Assembly: GCA_003221635.1 (NCBI GenBank)
Contig: QHSR01000253.1
Location: 1 to 48,276, forward strand
Direction of reading: 5' to 3'
DNA length: 48,276 bases
From: Candidatus Rokuibacteriota bacterium
Lineage (GTDB): Bacteria; Methylomirabilota; Methylomirabilia; Rokubacteriales; CSP1-6
A program made the position numbers and the translations under genes. A model generated the notes under the pieces. The model did no database searches, was not told the DNA's origin, and saw only the letters and a program-made list of their open reading frames with translations. Positions 24,354 to 31,696 of the stretch are shown here, piece after piece; position 1 is the stretch's first letter; every line of letters starts with the position of its first letter.

Positions 24354-25226
24354 TCACCGGCTCCCCGGCCTGAAGGCCACCGCGAGGCCCGCCACGATCA
24401 GGGCGCCGCCGGCGATCGTGAAGGGTGTGAGGGGCTCTCCCAGCAGCGCCGAGCCCAGGAGCGCTCCGACGATCGGCTGCACGTTGAGAAAGATCGCCGC
24501 CCGGGGCGCCGGGACCCTCCGGAGCGCCCAGTTCCACACGACGTACCCGAGCGCCGTGATGACGACGGCGGCCCGGTACTCCTGGTCCTCCAGCGCCCCC
24601 GCGACACAGCCGATCCACAGCTCGACGCTCTTGCGGATCTCGGACGGCACCGATCCGCGGACCACGACGTCCGAGACCGCGAACCGCCCGCCGGGCTTGA
24701 GCACGCGAAAGGCCTCGGCGAAGACGCGGTCCTTGTCGGCCGAGAGGTTGATGACGCAGTTGGAGATGATGACGTCCACCGAGTCGGCCGGCAGCGGGAT
24801 CGCCTCGATCTCGCCCCTGAGAAACTCGACGTTCTCGACGCCGGCCTTCGCCTGGTTGGCGCGGGCGAGTGCCAGCATCTCGTCCGTCATGTCGAGACCG
24901 TAGGCCTTGCCGGTCGGGCCGACACGCCGGGCCGACAGGAGGACGTCGATGCCGCCGCCCGATCCGAGATCCAGCACGATCTCACCCGGCCGAAGCTCGG
25001 CGAGCGCGGTCGGGTTCCCGCACCCGAGCGAGGCGGCCACGGCCTCGGACGGCAGGGCAGAGATCTGGCCCGCGTCGTAGAGGTTCGACGTGATCGGGTC
25101 CGCGCTCGCGGCGCTGCCACAACACTCGCTGCTGGGCCCGCAGCACGCGGCGTCACCGCCCGTCACCCTCAGGGCCGCCAGCGCATACTTCTGCTTCACG
25201 ATCTCCTTGATCGACTCGTCGCTCAT
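24354..25226 (-). CDS. arsM: Chimera: arsenite methyltransferase (ArsM) fused in frame to the end of an EamA transporter
   Basis: Residues 1 to about 218 are an As(III) S-adenosylmethionine methyltransferase: CCG pairs at 28-29 and 35-36, [18 protein letters not shown], the SAM motif [20 protein letters not shown] (84-103), SNCVINLS (C157) and [16 protein letters not shown] (C207). All three cysteine positions used for arsenite binding and catalysis are present. The protein then switches, in the same frame, to a drug/metabolite-transporter (EamA) C-terminus: [20 protein letters not shown] and [20 protein letters not shown]. The usual C-terminal domain of ArsM and the first ~220 residues of the transporter are missing. 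The ATG at 25226 has a GGAGG site. This is either a deletion fusion or an assembly chimera. Confidence 0.85.
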   Translation of the reverse strand: MSDESIKEIVKQKYALAALRVTGGDAACCGPSSECCGSAASADPITSNLYDAGQISALPSEAVAASLGCGNPTALAELRPGEIVLDLGSGGGIDVLLSARRVGPTGKAYGLDMTDEMLALARANQAKAGVENVEFLRGEIEAIPLPADSVDVIISNCVINLSADKDRVFAEAFRVLKPGGRFAVSDVVVRGSVPSEIRKSVELWIGCVAGALEDQEYRAAVVITALGYVVWNWALRRVPAPRAAIFLNVQPIVGALLGSALLGEPLTPFTIAGGALIVAGLAVAFRPGSR

Positions 25227-25277
25227 CGCGCCCTCCTCGCCGGCGGGGCGCTCGCGGCGTCGCCCGGCCTTCCAGAG

Positions 25278-25306
25278 AAGGTATTCGATATTTCTACAAT
25301 CGTCAA
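25278..25306 (-). promoter_or_regulatory. Probable promoter/operator of the arsM-like gene
   Basis: TTGACG (25306 to 25301), 17 bases and TACCTT (25283 to 25278) form a plausible promoter in an AT-rich island. The spacer holds an imperfect inverted repeat (CGAT ... ATCG) between the two boxes, a position where ArsR-type repressors usually bind. No arsR gene is visible in the window. Confidence 0.4.
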
Positions 25307-25341
25307 ACTGTTATTCTCGGCGCGCCCCCACCGGCGAGCGT

Positions 25342-27732
25342 TCAGCGCCGCGCCCTCGCGGCCTCGATCAGCTGACGCAAGCGGTCGGGGTGGAGCGGCA
25401 TCTCGCGGATCCGCACTCCGAAGGGCGCCAGCGCGTCGTCGATGGCCTCGGCGACGAGCGCGGGAACCGGGATGGCGCCGGCCTCCCCCACGCCCTTGAT
25501 CCCGAGCGCGTTCAGCGGCGACGGCGTCTGCATGTGGCCGATCTCGATCTCGGGGACTTCCAGCGCGGTCGGCATCAGGAAGTCCATGAAGGTCGTGGTG
25601 AGCGGCTGGCCGCCGGCATCGTAGACGATGCGCTCGTAGAACGAGCCGCCGACGCCCTGCGCGACGCCCCCGCGGATTTGTCCCTCGACGATCATCGGGT
25701 TCACCAGCGTGCCACAGTCGTGCTGGACGACGTAACGGAGAAACGTGAGGTTCCCGGTCTCGAGGTCCACCTCGATGATCGCGGCGTGGCAACCGCTGGC
25801 GAACGTCGCCTGCGGCGGCGCGTAGTAGCCACGCGCCTCGAGCCCCGGTTCCTCGCCCTCGCGGAGGACCGGGCCCTCCCGCGGCTTCACGAGCCTCAGC
25901 GCGGCCTCGGCCGCCTCCTGGCCGTGCGCGTAGCGGATCGGGTTCGCCACCGCGGCCAGCGCGCCGAGCATCAATTCCTTGCCGGGCACGCCTCTGACGC
26001 GAGCACGGCCGTCGGCCAGCTCGAGGTCGTGCGGAGAGACTTCGAGCAGGCTCGCCGCCAGCCGGAGGACCTTCTCGCGGACCTCCGTGGCGGCGCGATG
26101 GATCGCGTTGCCGCTCGTCACCAGGCCGCGGCTCGCGTACGTGCCGGCACCCCAGTTGAACTTGGTGGTGTCCCCGGTGACGACGGAGACGTCGGCGGGA
26201 TCGCAGCCGAGCGCCTCGGCGGCGATCTGAGCGAACGTGGTGCCGTGGCCCTGGCCCTGCGTCGTCAGACCCGTCGCGACGAGAACCTTGCCGCTCGGCT
26301 CGACGCGCACGTGCGCGCCCTCATAGGGTCCGATCCCGGTGCCCTCGACGTAGCAGCCGAGGCCGAGCCCGAGGTACCGCCCCGCGCGGCGCGCCTCGGT
26401 CTGGCGCCGGCGGAAGTCGGCGGCTCCGATCATGTCGATCGCCATCGCGAGGCCGGCCGGGTAATTCCCGCTGTCGTAGCGCGTCGGCGCCCCGTCCTGG
26501 AACGTGAGCCCCACGTCCCACGGGAACTCGTCGGCCTGGACGAAGTTCCGGCGCCGCACCTCCGCCGGCTCGAGCCCGAGCTCGCCCGCGATCAGCCCGA
26601 TCACGCGCTCCATGACGAAGACGCCGTGCGGGCGGCCGGCGCCCCGGTACGGGGACACCGCCACCTTGTTCGTGTACGCGACCTCGAACTCGACGGTGTA
26701 GTTCTTCAGGCGATAGGGCCCGGGCAGCTGGGTCGACGTGATGATGGGGACGACGATGCCGTATGGGGTATAGGCGCCGGTGTCGTGCACGAAGTGATCG
26801 CGCAGCGCCAGGATCCGGCCCGTCTCGTCGATGCCGACCTCGACCTCGTGGATCTGCCCGCGCTCCTGGTTGGCCGCGATGAGGTGCTCGCGCCGGTCCT
26901 CCGTCCACTTCACCGGGCGCCCGAGCGTCATCGCCGCGTGCGGGACGAGGATCTCCTCCGGAAAAAACAGCATGATCTTCGTCCCGAAGCCGCCGCCCAC
27001 GTCGGGCGCCACGACCTCCACGCTGAACTCGGGAAGGCCGAAGAGCCCGGCGAGACCGTTCTTGATGGGGAGCGGCGCCTGGGTCGAATCCCAGACCTTG
27101 AGGACGCGCCGCCGCGCGTCCCACTCGGCGACCACACCGCGCGCCTCGATCGGGCACCCGCAGCTCCGCTCGATCGTCAGTCGCTCGCGCAGCACCCGCG
27201 GCGCGCGCGCCAGCCCGCCGTCGGCGTCGCCGACCGTCTGCCGGAAGCGCGCGGCGCGGTTGTCCGGCACGTCGGCGTGCACTCGCGGGGCGCCGGGCGA
27301 AAGCGCGGTCGCCAGATCGGTCACGACGGCAAGCGGCTCGTACTCCACCTCGATCAGCGCCATCGCGTCCTCGGCGACGTAGCGACTGTCGGCGACGACG
27401 AACGCCACGACCTCGCCGACGTATCGCACCTCGTCGACGGCCAGCGGCCGCTGCGTGCGCGGATGGCTGAGCGTCGGGTGCGGGATCAGCAGCGGCGACG
27501 GGCGATTGAGCTCGCCCAGCTCGGCGGCGGTGAGCACGAGATGGACGCCCGGCGCACAGCGGGCCGTGGTCGCGTCGATCCTCACGATCCGCGCGTGAGC
27601 GTGCGGGCTCCGAAGCGACGCCGCGTGAAGGATCCCCGGCGGGTTCACGTCATCGACGAAACAGCCGAGCCCCCGCAGCAATCGAGGATCCTCGTTGCGC
27701 GGGATGCGCGCGCCGATGCGTCGGGTGGTCAT
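25342..27732 (-). CDS. Molybdopterin-binding subunit of a xanthine dehydrogenase-family hydroxylase
   Basis: The 796-residue protein has the complete large-subunit architecture: RIGARIPRNEDPRLLRGLG at the N-terminus, an 'a/b hammerhead' domain, the molybdopterin loops DVGGGFGTK and TQGQGHGTTFAQIAAEALG, and the C-terminal GIKGVGEAGAI with the catalytic glutamate. The active-site loop reads SPYRGAGRP, not the AYRCSFR loop of form I CO dehydrogenase, so CO oxidation is unlikely; hydroxylation of an N-heterocycle or aldehyde is possible. The FAD and 2Fe-2S subunits that normally sit beside it are absent here. The ATG at 27732 overlaps the DUF1116 stop as ATGA. Open frame upstream of it is not coding. 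Confidence 0.92.
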   Translation of the reverse strand: MTTRRIGARIPRNEDPRLLRGLGCFVDDVNPPGILHAASLRSPHAHARIVRIDATTARCAPGVHLVLTAAELGELNRPSPLLIPHPTLSHPRTQRPLAVDEVRYVGEVVAFVVADSRYVAEDAMALIEVEYEPLAVVTDLATALSPGAPRVHADVPDNRAARFRQTVGDADGGLARAPRVLRERLTIERSCGCPIEARGVVAEWDARRRVLKVWDSTQAPLPIKNGLAGLFGLPEFSVEVVAPDVGGGFGTKIMLFFPEEILVPHAAMTLGRPVKWTEDRREHLIAANQERGQIHEVEVGIDETGRILALRDHFVHDTGAYTPYGIVVPIITSTQLPGPYRLKNYTVEFEVAYTNKVAVSPYRGAGRPHGVFVMERVIGLIAGELGLEPAEVRRRNFVQADEFPWDVGLTFQDGAPTRYDSGNYPAGLAMAIDMIGAADFRRRQTEARRAGRYLGLGLGCYVEGTGIGPYEGAHVRVEPSGKVLVATGLTTQGQGHGTTFAQIAAEALGCDPADVSVVTGDTTKFNWGAGTYASRGLVTSGNAIHRAATEVREKVLRLAASLLEVSPHDLELADGRARVRGVPGKELMLGALAAVANPIRYAHGQEAAEAALRLVKPREGPVLREGEEPGLEARGYYAPPQATFASGCHAAIIEVDLETGNLTFLRYVVQHDCGTLVNPMIVEGQIRGGVAQGVGGSFYERIVYDAGGQPLTTTFMDFLMPTALEVPEIEIGHMQTPSPLNALGIKGVGEAGAIPVPALVAEAIDDALAPFGVRIREMPLHPDRLRQLIEAARARR

Positions 27733-29144
27733 CGGGCGACGTCGGCGGCGCCCGCGCGCGCGCGCACCAGCGCCTCGAACGCGCGGTCGAAGCAGACGCG
27801 GGGCGGCTTGACGAGGCCCGCGCCGACCTGCCCGATCCCCGGCTCGCGGTGAGCCATGCCCGTGTCGATCTGCGGAAGGATCCCGGTCTGGACGACAAGT
27901 CGCACGTCGATCCCGGTCGGCGTCCCTCGAAAATCGAGCGTCGGCAACCGGTAGGCCGTGCTTTCGCCGAGCGTGATCTCGTACATGAGTCGCGTGTACG
28001 CGAGCGCATCGGCCGGTGTGCCGCCCACGAACTGGACGACCGCGGGGGCGCCGCCCATCGCGAAGCCGCCGAGGCCGGCTGTCTCGGTGATGGCGCTGTC
28101 GCCGATGTCGGGGTTGGCATCTCCGGGCCCGAATCCAGGAAAGTAGAGGCCCTGCGGCGTCTCCGACGGCCCGGTGAACCAGCGGTCGCCCAGTCCGCTG
28201 ACACGGATCCCGAACTCCGTGCCGTTCCGCGCCATCGCCGTGACGAGGGTCGAATCGGGCACGCCGTGGGCGGGGTCGAGCGCGGCCTTGCACGCGGCCA
28301 TTCCCACGTTCAAGAACAGGTGCTCGTTCGACGCCGCGAAGGCGAGGATGCGGCTGCGCTCGGTGGCCGGCAGGTCGAGCCCGGCGAGCTCGGGCGCGAG
28401 CGCCTTGATGAGCAGCGCGGACGCGGCGCGATTCCGGTTGTGGCACTCGTCGCCCATCTGCACCGCCTGCGCGATCAACGCGCGGAGATCGACGCCCCCC
28501 GTGCGCCGGACGGCCTCGCCGAGCGCCGGACCGACGACATCCCTGAACCAGCGCAGGCGATCGATCACGTCCGGAGCGTAGGCGCCGTAGCGGAGCACCT
28601 TGCCGAGCCCTTCGTTCAGCGTCGAGTAGGCCCGATTGCCGGCGGCGCGATTCTCCACCACGAGGACCGGCATCGTGGCGGTCGTGGCGCCCGCCATCGG
28701 GCCGACGGTCGCGTGATGATGGCAGGGAGCGAAGCGAACGGCCCCGCGCGTCACGAGGCGCTCGGCGTCCTGCCACGTCGTCGCGAGCCCTTCGTAGATC
28801 AACGCGCCGACGATCCCTCCGCGCATCGGGCCGCTCATGCTCTCCCAGGCAATGGGGGGCCCGGCGTGGAGAATGGTCTCGCGCGTCATGCCCGGCACGA
28901 CCTCGATCGCGGGACGAACGTCGACGAGGACCTGATGGGCGGCGAGGAGGCGATCGAGGGCGACGCGGTTCGCGGCGTCGACGGCGTCGCACCAGAGCGA
29001 TGCGAGCGCGTCGGTGGACGCCGGGGGCCGCCAGTCCACCCGTCTCACCGGGACGCCTTGAGCGACCAGCGCCGACGCGAACAGCTCGGGGCCGACGACG
29101 ACCGCCCCCAGCGGATCGCGGAGGAGATTGGGCTCAGGTGACAT
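27729..29144 (-). CDS. DUF1116 protein (YlbE/AllG-like, FdrA partner)
   Basis: This 471-residue protein matches the DUF1116 family found beside FdrA: ANRVALDRLLAAHQVLVDVR, VPGMTRETILHAGPPIAWE, FAPCHHHATVGPMAGATTAT and NGTEFGIRVSGLGDRWFTG are conserved-looking segments. In E. coli the homologue (AllG/YlbE) has been reported as one subunit of oxamate carbamoyltransferase together with FdrA (AllF) and AllH, acting in allantoin use. The histidine cluster CHHHATVGP could be catalytic. It starts 11 bases inside the end of fdrA and overlaps the hydroxylase start by 4 bases, so the three are translated as a unit. Its substrate here is unknown. Confidence 0.85.
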   Translation of the reverse strand: MSPEPNLLRDPLGAVVVGPELFASALVAQGVPVRRVDWRPPASTDALASLWCDAVDAANRVALDRLLAAHQVLVDVRPAIEVVPGMTRETILHAGPPIAWESMSGPMRGGIVGALIYEGLATTWQDAERLVTRGAVRFAPCHHHATVGPMAGATTATMPVLVVENRAAGNRAYSTLNEGLGKVLRYGAYAPDVIDRLRWFRDVVGPALGEAVRRTGGVDLRALIAQAVQMGDECHNRNRAASALLIKALAPELAGLDLPATERSRILAFAASNEHLFLNVGMAACKAALDPAHGVPDSTLVTAMARNGTEFGIRVSGLGDRWFTGPSETPQGLYFPGFGPGDANPDIGDSAITETAGLGGFAMGGAPAVVQFVGGTPADALAYTRLMYEITLGESTAYRLPTLDFRGTPTGIDVRLVVQTGILPQIDTGMAHREPGIGQVGAGLVKPPRVCFDRAFEALVRARAGAADVAR

Positions 29145-30588
29145 CGCGCCCCTCGGCCAGCGCCCGGGCGATCTCGGCGGCCATCCGGTTACTTGCGCAC
29201 ACGATCGCGCCGAGCTCGCGGAGGCTCTCCTCCTGCTTCTCCAGTCGCTGGAAGTCCTGTTCGGTCCCGACCACGTGAGCGACGACCGTCAGATCGCGGC
29301 CCCGGCGCCGTGCCCGCGCCTCGGCGAGCGCCGGGCGCAGCGCGCCGGCCGGGTCGGGATGCGCGCAGTCGCCGAGGACCAGATCGAGCAGGACCACGGA
29401 GACGCTCGGATCGTCTCCCGCGTCGACCAGCGCGGCATTCCGTCGGCCGGGATCGATGATCGGATGCGGCCGTCCCCGCGTGAACTCTTCGGCGCCGAAG
29501 TCGATGAAGCGATGCGCAGCGCCGCCGCCCACGATGCGTCGCGCTTCGTCGCACAGTGTCCCGCCCGCATAGAGGCCGCGGACCGCCCCCCGTGCGCCGC
29601 GCGCGGACCCGTGCCGGGGTCGTTCGAGCTCGCGGACCGCGCCGCCGGAGAGACCGACCGCGGCGACGGCCGCCTGTTCCAGCGTCGGCGTCGCCCGGAC
29701 GCCGGTCGGCGTCGGCCCCTCGTAACCGAGCAGGCAGGCCACGACCGGTTTTCGCGTCTGCACCGCGGCCCGAAGCACGGCGTCGGCAACCGCGGGCGAG
29801 GGCGGCTTCGAGACGACGAGCGCGACTCGCGTGTCGACGTCCGCCGCGAGCGCTTCGAGCGCCTGGAGCGTGGTGAGACCGCCGACGGCGGCGTCGAGGT
29901 CACGCCCGCCGGTGCCGATCGCCTGAGAGACACCACCGCCGAGGCGATGCACGAGGCTCGTCACCTCCTGGATGCCGGTTCCGGAGGCTCCGACGACGCC
30001 GATGGGCCCGCGACGGACCCGGTTCGCGAAGCCGAGACCGACCCCATTGATCATGGCCGTCCCGCACTCCGGCCCCATGACCAGGAGGCCGCGGGCGTAG
30101 CCCCGACGCTTGAGCGCGACCTCGTCGTCCAGCGACACGCCGTCGCTGAAGAGGAACACATGAAGTCCGGCCGAGAGCGCCTGATGCGCGTCGAGCGCGG
30201 CATAGGCTCCCGGAACGGCGATGACCGCGATGTTGGCCGGCGCGCCTCGACGGGCGGCGCTCGCGGTCGTGCGCGGCATCATGTCCTCGTGCGCCGGCTC
30301 GCTATCCCGGCTCGCGCTCAGGAGCTCCTCGACGCACGCCAGCGCGCGGTGCGCGACCGTCTCGGTGCTCGCACGAACGGCGATCAGGAGATCGCAGGGG
30401 CCGGCCTCCGGCGCCTCCGGCGGCCACAGCCCCGCGTCGACCAGCATCGAGCGGCCCGGCGGCGTTCCCATCACGACCGCGACCTCCGTCACGCCGGCTA
30501 GCTGCCGGGCTTGCTCGGCAACGCGCATGAGGTCGATCGAATCGAAGTACGAGTTTCGCCGCACCGTCCAGGCCAGTCGCACGCTCAA
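29134..30588 (-). CDS. fdrA: FdrA family protein (acyl-CoA synthetase-like; AllF-like)
   Basis: The 484-residue protein contains the FdrA pattern: RRNSYFDSIDLMRVAEQARQ at the N-terminus, LLVMGPECGTAMINGVGLGF and GPIGVVGASGTGIQEVTSLV as succinyl-CoA-synthetase-like CoA and phosphate loops, and KPVVACLLGY. The family resembles acyl-CoA synthetases but lacks the phosphohistidine-dependent beta subunit; FdrA is now linked to carbamoyl transfer in E. coli. It is the first gene of the FdrA-DUF1116-Mo hydroxylase operon, whose genes overlap by 11 and 4 bases. No carbamate kinase or DUF2877 (AllH) gene is present in the window. Confidence 0.9.
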   Translation of the reverse strand: MSVRLAWTVRRNSYFDSIDLMRVAEQARQLAGVTEVAVVMGTPPGRSMLVDAGLWPPEAPEAGPCDLLIAVRASTETVAHRALACVEELLSASRDSEPAHEDMMPRTTASAARRGAPANIAVIAVPGAYAALDAHQALSAGLHVFLFSDGVSLDDEVALKRRGYARGLLVMGPECGTAMINGVGLGFANRVRRGPIGVVGASGTGIQEVTSLVHRLGGGVSQAIGTGGRDLDAAVGGLTTLQALEALAADVDTRVALVVSKPPSPAVADAVLRAAVQTRKPVVACLLGYEGPTPTGVRATPTLEQAAVAAVGLSGGAVRELERPRHGSARGARGAVRGLYAGGTLCDEARRIVGGGAAHRFIDFGAEEFTRGRPHPIIDPGRRNAALVDAGDDPSVSVVLLDLVLGDCAHPDPAGALRPALAEARARRRGRDLTVVAHVVGTEQDFQRLEKQEESLRELGAIVCASNRMAAEIARALAEGRDVT

Positions 30589-30607
30589 TCCCGCGGGGTC
30601 CTGGCCA

Positions 30608-30829
30608 TCACCACAGGCGAATCATGACGAAGCCCCGCTGCTGCAGCTCGTCGTAGATATCGCGACGCTCGCGCCGAGCGGGGTCGGCCGTGCCGCCCGG
30701 TGCCTCGTTCGGCGGCGCGAGGCGACGGTCCAGCAGGACCTTGATGTCCGGCATGCCGGCGAAGGTCTTTTCAAAGTAGCCGAACAGCTCGGGGCGGTCT
30801 CGAGCGACCACGACGATCACCCGAAGCAT
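30608..30829 (-). CDS. Small protein, 73 aa, paralogue of the gene at 31062
   Basis: The product starts MLRVIVVVARDRPELFGYFE and contains IKVLLDRR followed by a charged ARRERRDIYDELQQRG segment. I do not recognise the family. It shares with the divergent neighbour a common layout: a short beta strand, [S/A]R..P.L..Y....F, [I/V]LDRR, Arg-rich stretch, [E]L..R..V. The fold could be a small alpha/beta domain with an Arg-rich tail. The ATG at 30829 follows a strong GGAGGG ribosome-binding site; an upstream in-frame ATG at 30877 is less likely. It lies 19 bases upstream-to-downstream from the end of the window's fdrA start region, so it may be the leader gene of that operon. Confidence 0.6.
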   Translation of the reverse strand: MLRVIVVVARDRPELFGYFEKTFAGMPDIKVLLDRRLAPPNEAPGGTADPARRERRDIYDELQQRGFVMIRLW

Positions 30830-30918
30830 GAGCCCTCCCCGTCGGAAAACCTTCCAGTTCGGAAGACAGGCCCGCACAGCCTCTGGGAAAGTGTCGAGAG
30901 TTTCAACATCTGCTGGAA

Positions 30919-30933
30919 TGGCACCGCAAATGC
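30919..30933 (+). promoter_or_regulatory. Candidate sigma-54 promoter (-24/-12) upstream of the Arg-rich gene
   Basis: TGGCAC (30919-30924) and TGC (30931-30933) are placed so that GG and GC are separated by exactly 10 bases, the strict sigma-54 spacing. The -12 element is ATGC rather than TTGC. Transcription would start near 30945, about 117 bases before the ATG at 31062. A sigma-54 activator gene lies just downstream. Confidence 0.5.
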
Positions 30934-31061
30934 TCGTAGTGTCCGTTCAGCGGGGAAAGCGCGAGCCGCCACGCACGTCGGATGGATAATGTGGTCCGCG
31001 CCGCAGGCCGTCGCGGGGCTGGGGCCCCGCCGGCCGAGGCGCGGCTCTAGAACGGAGGCAC

Positions 31062-31319
31062 ATGGCCCGACATCTGTTTCTGGTCTCCCGACACGAACCC
31101 CGCCTCTACGAATATCTGCTGGATCGGTTCGGCGACGACGTAAAGGTCGAGGTGATCCTCGATCGGCGGCGCGGGGAGCGTCGCCGCCGATCCGAGCGCC
31201 AGGGGCCGGAACGCCGACAAGCTGACCGACGGACTCGTCGAGCGATCGATCTCGAGCTTCAGGTCCGGTCTCACGTGATCCTGACTCTCCCCAACGGCGA
31301 CCCGCCGCCGCGATTGTAG
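31062..31319 (+). CDS. Small Arg-rich protein, 85 aa
   Basis: The product begins MARHLFLVSRHEPRLYEYLL and then VEVILDRRRGERRRRSER, followed by repeated RR motifs (ERRQADRRTRR) and DLELQVRSHVILTLP. The Arg-rich part is probably exposed and may bind RNA, DNA or lipid. It is a paralogue of the divergently transcribed 73-residue gene. The ATG has a GGAGG ribosome-binding site 6 bases upstream. A sigma-54-type promoter candidate precedes it. No known family could be named. Confidence 0.7.
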   Translation: MARHLFLVSRHEPRLYEYLLDRFGDDVKVEVILDRRRGERRRRSERQGPERRQADRRTRRAIDLELQVRSHVILTLPNGDPPPRL

Positions 31320-31696
31320 GAAGCGCCAGGCTCACGCGGCACCCGGCGCCCCATCGTCCCGCCGCCGGGACATTGCTCATCTCGCTTCGCCGGCCCTTAC
31401 TTTGCCTCCCCGGGCCAAGATTGGAAAGCGAAGACTGGTAAATCGTTCGCGTCGGCCCCGAAGCGGGAGCATCGTGTCGCATTTCTGATCAGCCGATCCC
31501 GCGCGCGTCGAGCCCGTCTATGTGCCTGATTTAGAAGCCTCCCGTGGATTTCGACGCCCTGCCCCCGTTCACCCTGATCAGGTCCCGGCCATCCGCCGTC
31601 GGCGCGCAAAGGTTGCGGGCGCGCAAAATGTGCAAGCGAACCGTGAGGTTAAGGGTCGGCATTCGCTTGGTACTGGCCTTGCTCATTCACGGATTC
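31320..31696. other. Non-coding stretch between the Arg-rich gene and the sigma-54 activator
   Basis: These 377 bases hold no convincing gene. A weak hairpin (GTCCC/GGGAC, 31356-31371) lies 37 bases after the preceding stop. The frame of the next gene is open back to a GTG at 31544, but that part (MDFDALPPFTLIRSRPSAVG) looks non-coding. A sigma-54-like promoter sits at the right end. Confidence 0.6.
31667..31683 (+). promoter_or_regulatory. Candidate sigma-54 promoter directly before the sigma-54 activator
   Basis: TTGGTAC (31667-31673) and TTGCT (31679-31683) keep GG and GC 10 bases apart and differ from the consensus TTGGCAC-N5-TTGCW at one base. The predicted start (about 31694) is 3 bases before the GTG at 31697, so a leaderless, self-activated message is possible. 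It could also be chance, as the bases lie in an open frame. Confidence 0.42.

Noticed and set aside
25342-27732. Form I CO dehydrogenase (CoxL)
   Set aside because: The active-site AYRCSFR loop is absent; the site reads SPYRGAGRP, and coxM/coxS are missing.
25342-28992. A 1216-codon frame covering the hydroxylase
   Set aside because: Only the part from the ATG at 27732 matches the hydroxylase; the upstream part is out-of-frame DUF1116 sequence.
31320-31543. A riboswitch in the leader of the sigma-54 activator
   Set aside because: No conserved riboswitch core could be recognised; only a weak 5-base hairpin at 31356-31371.
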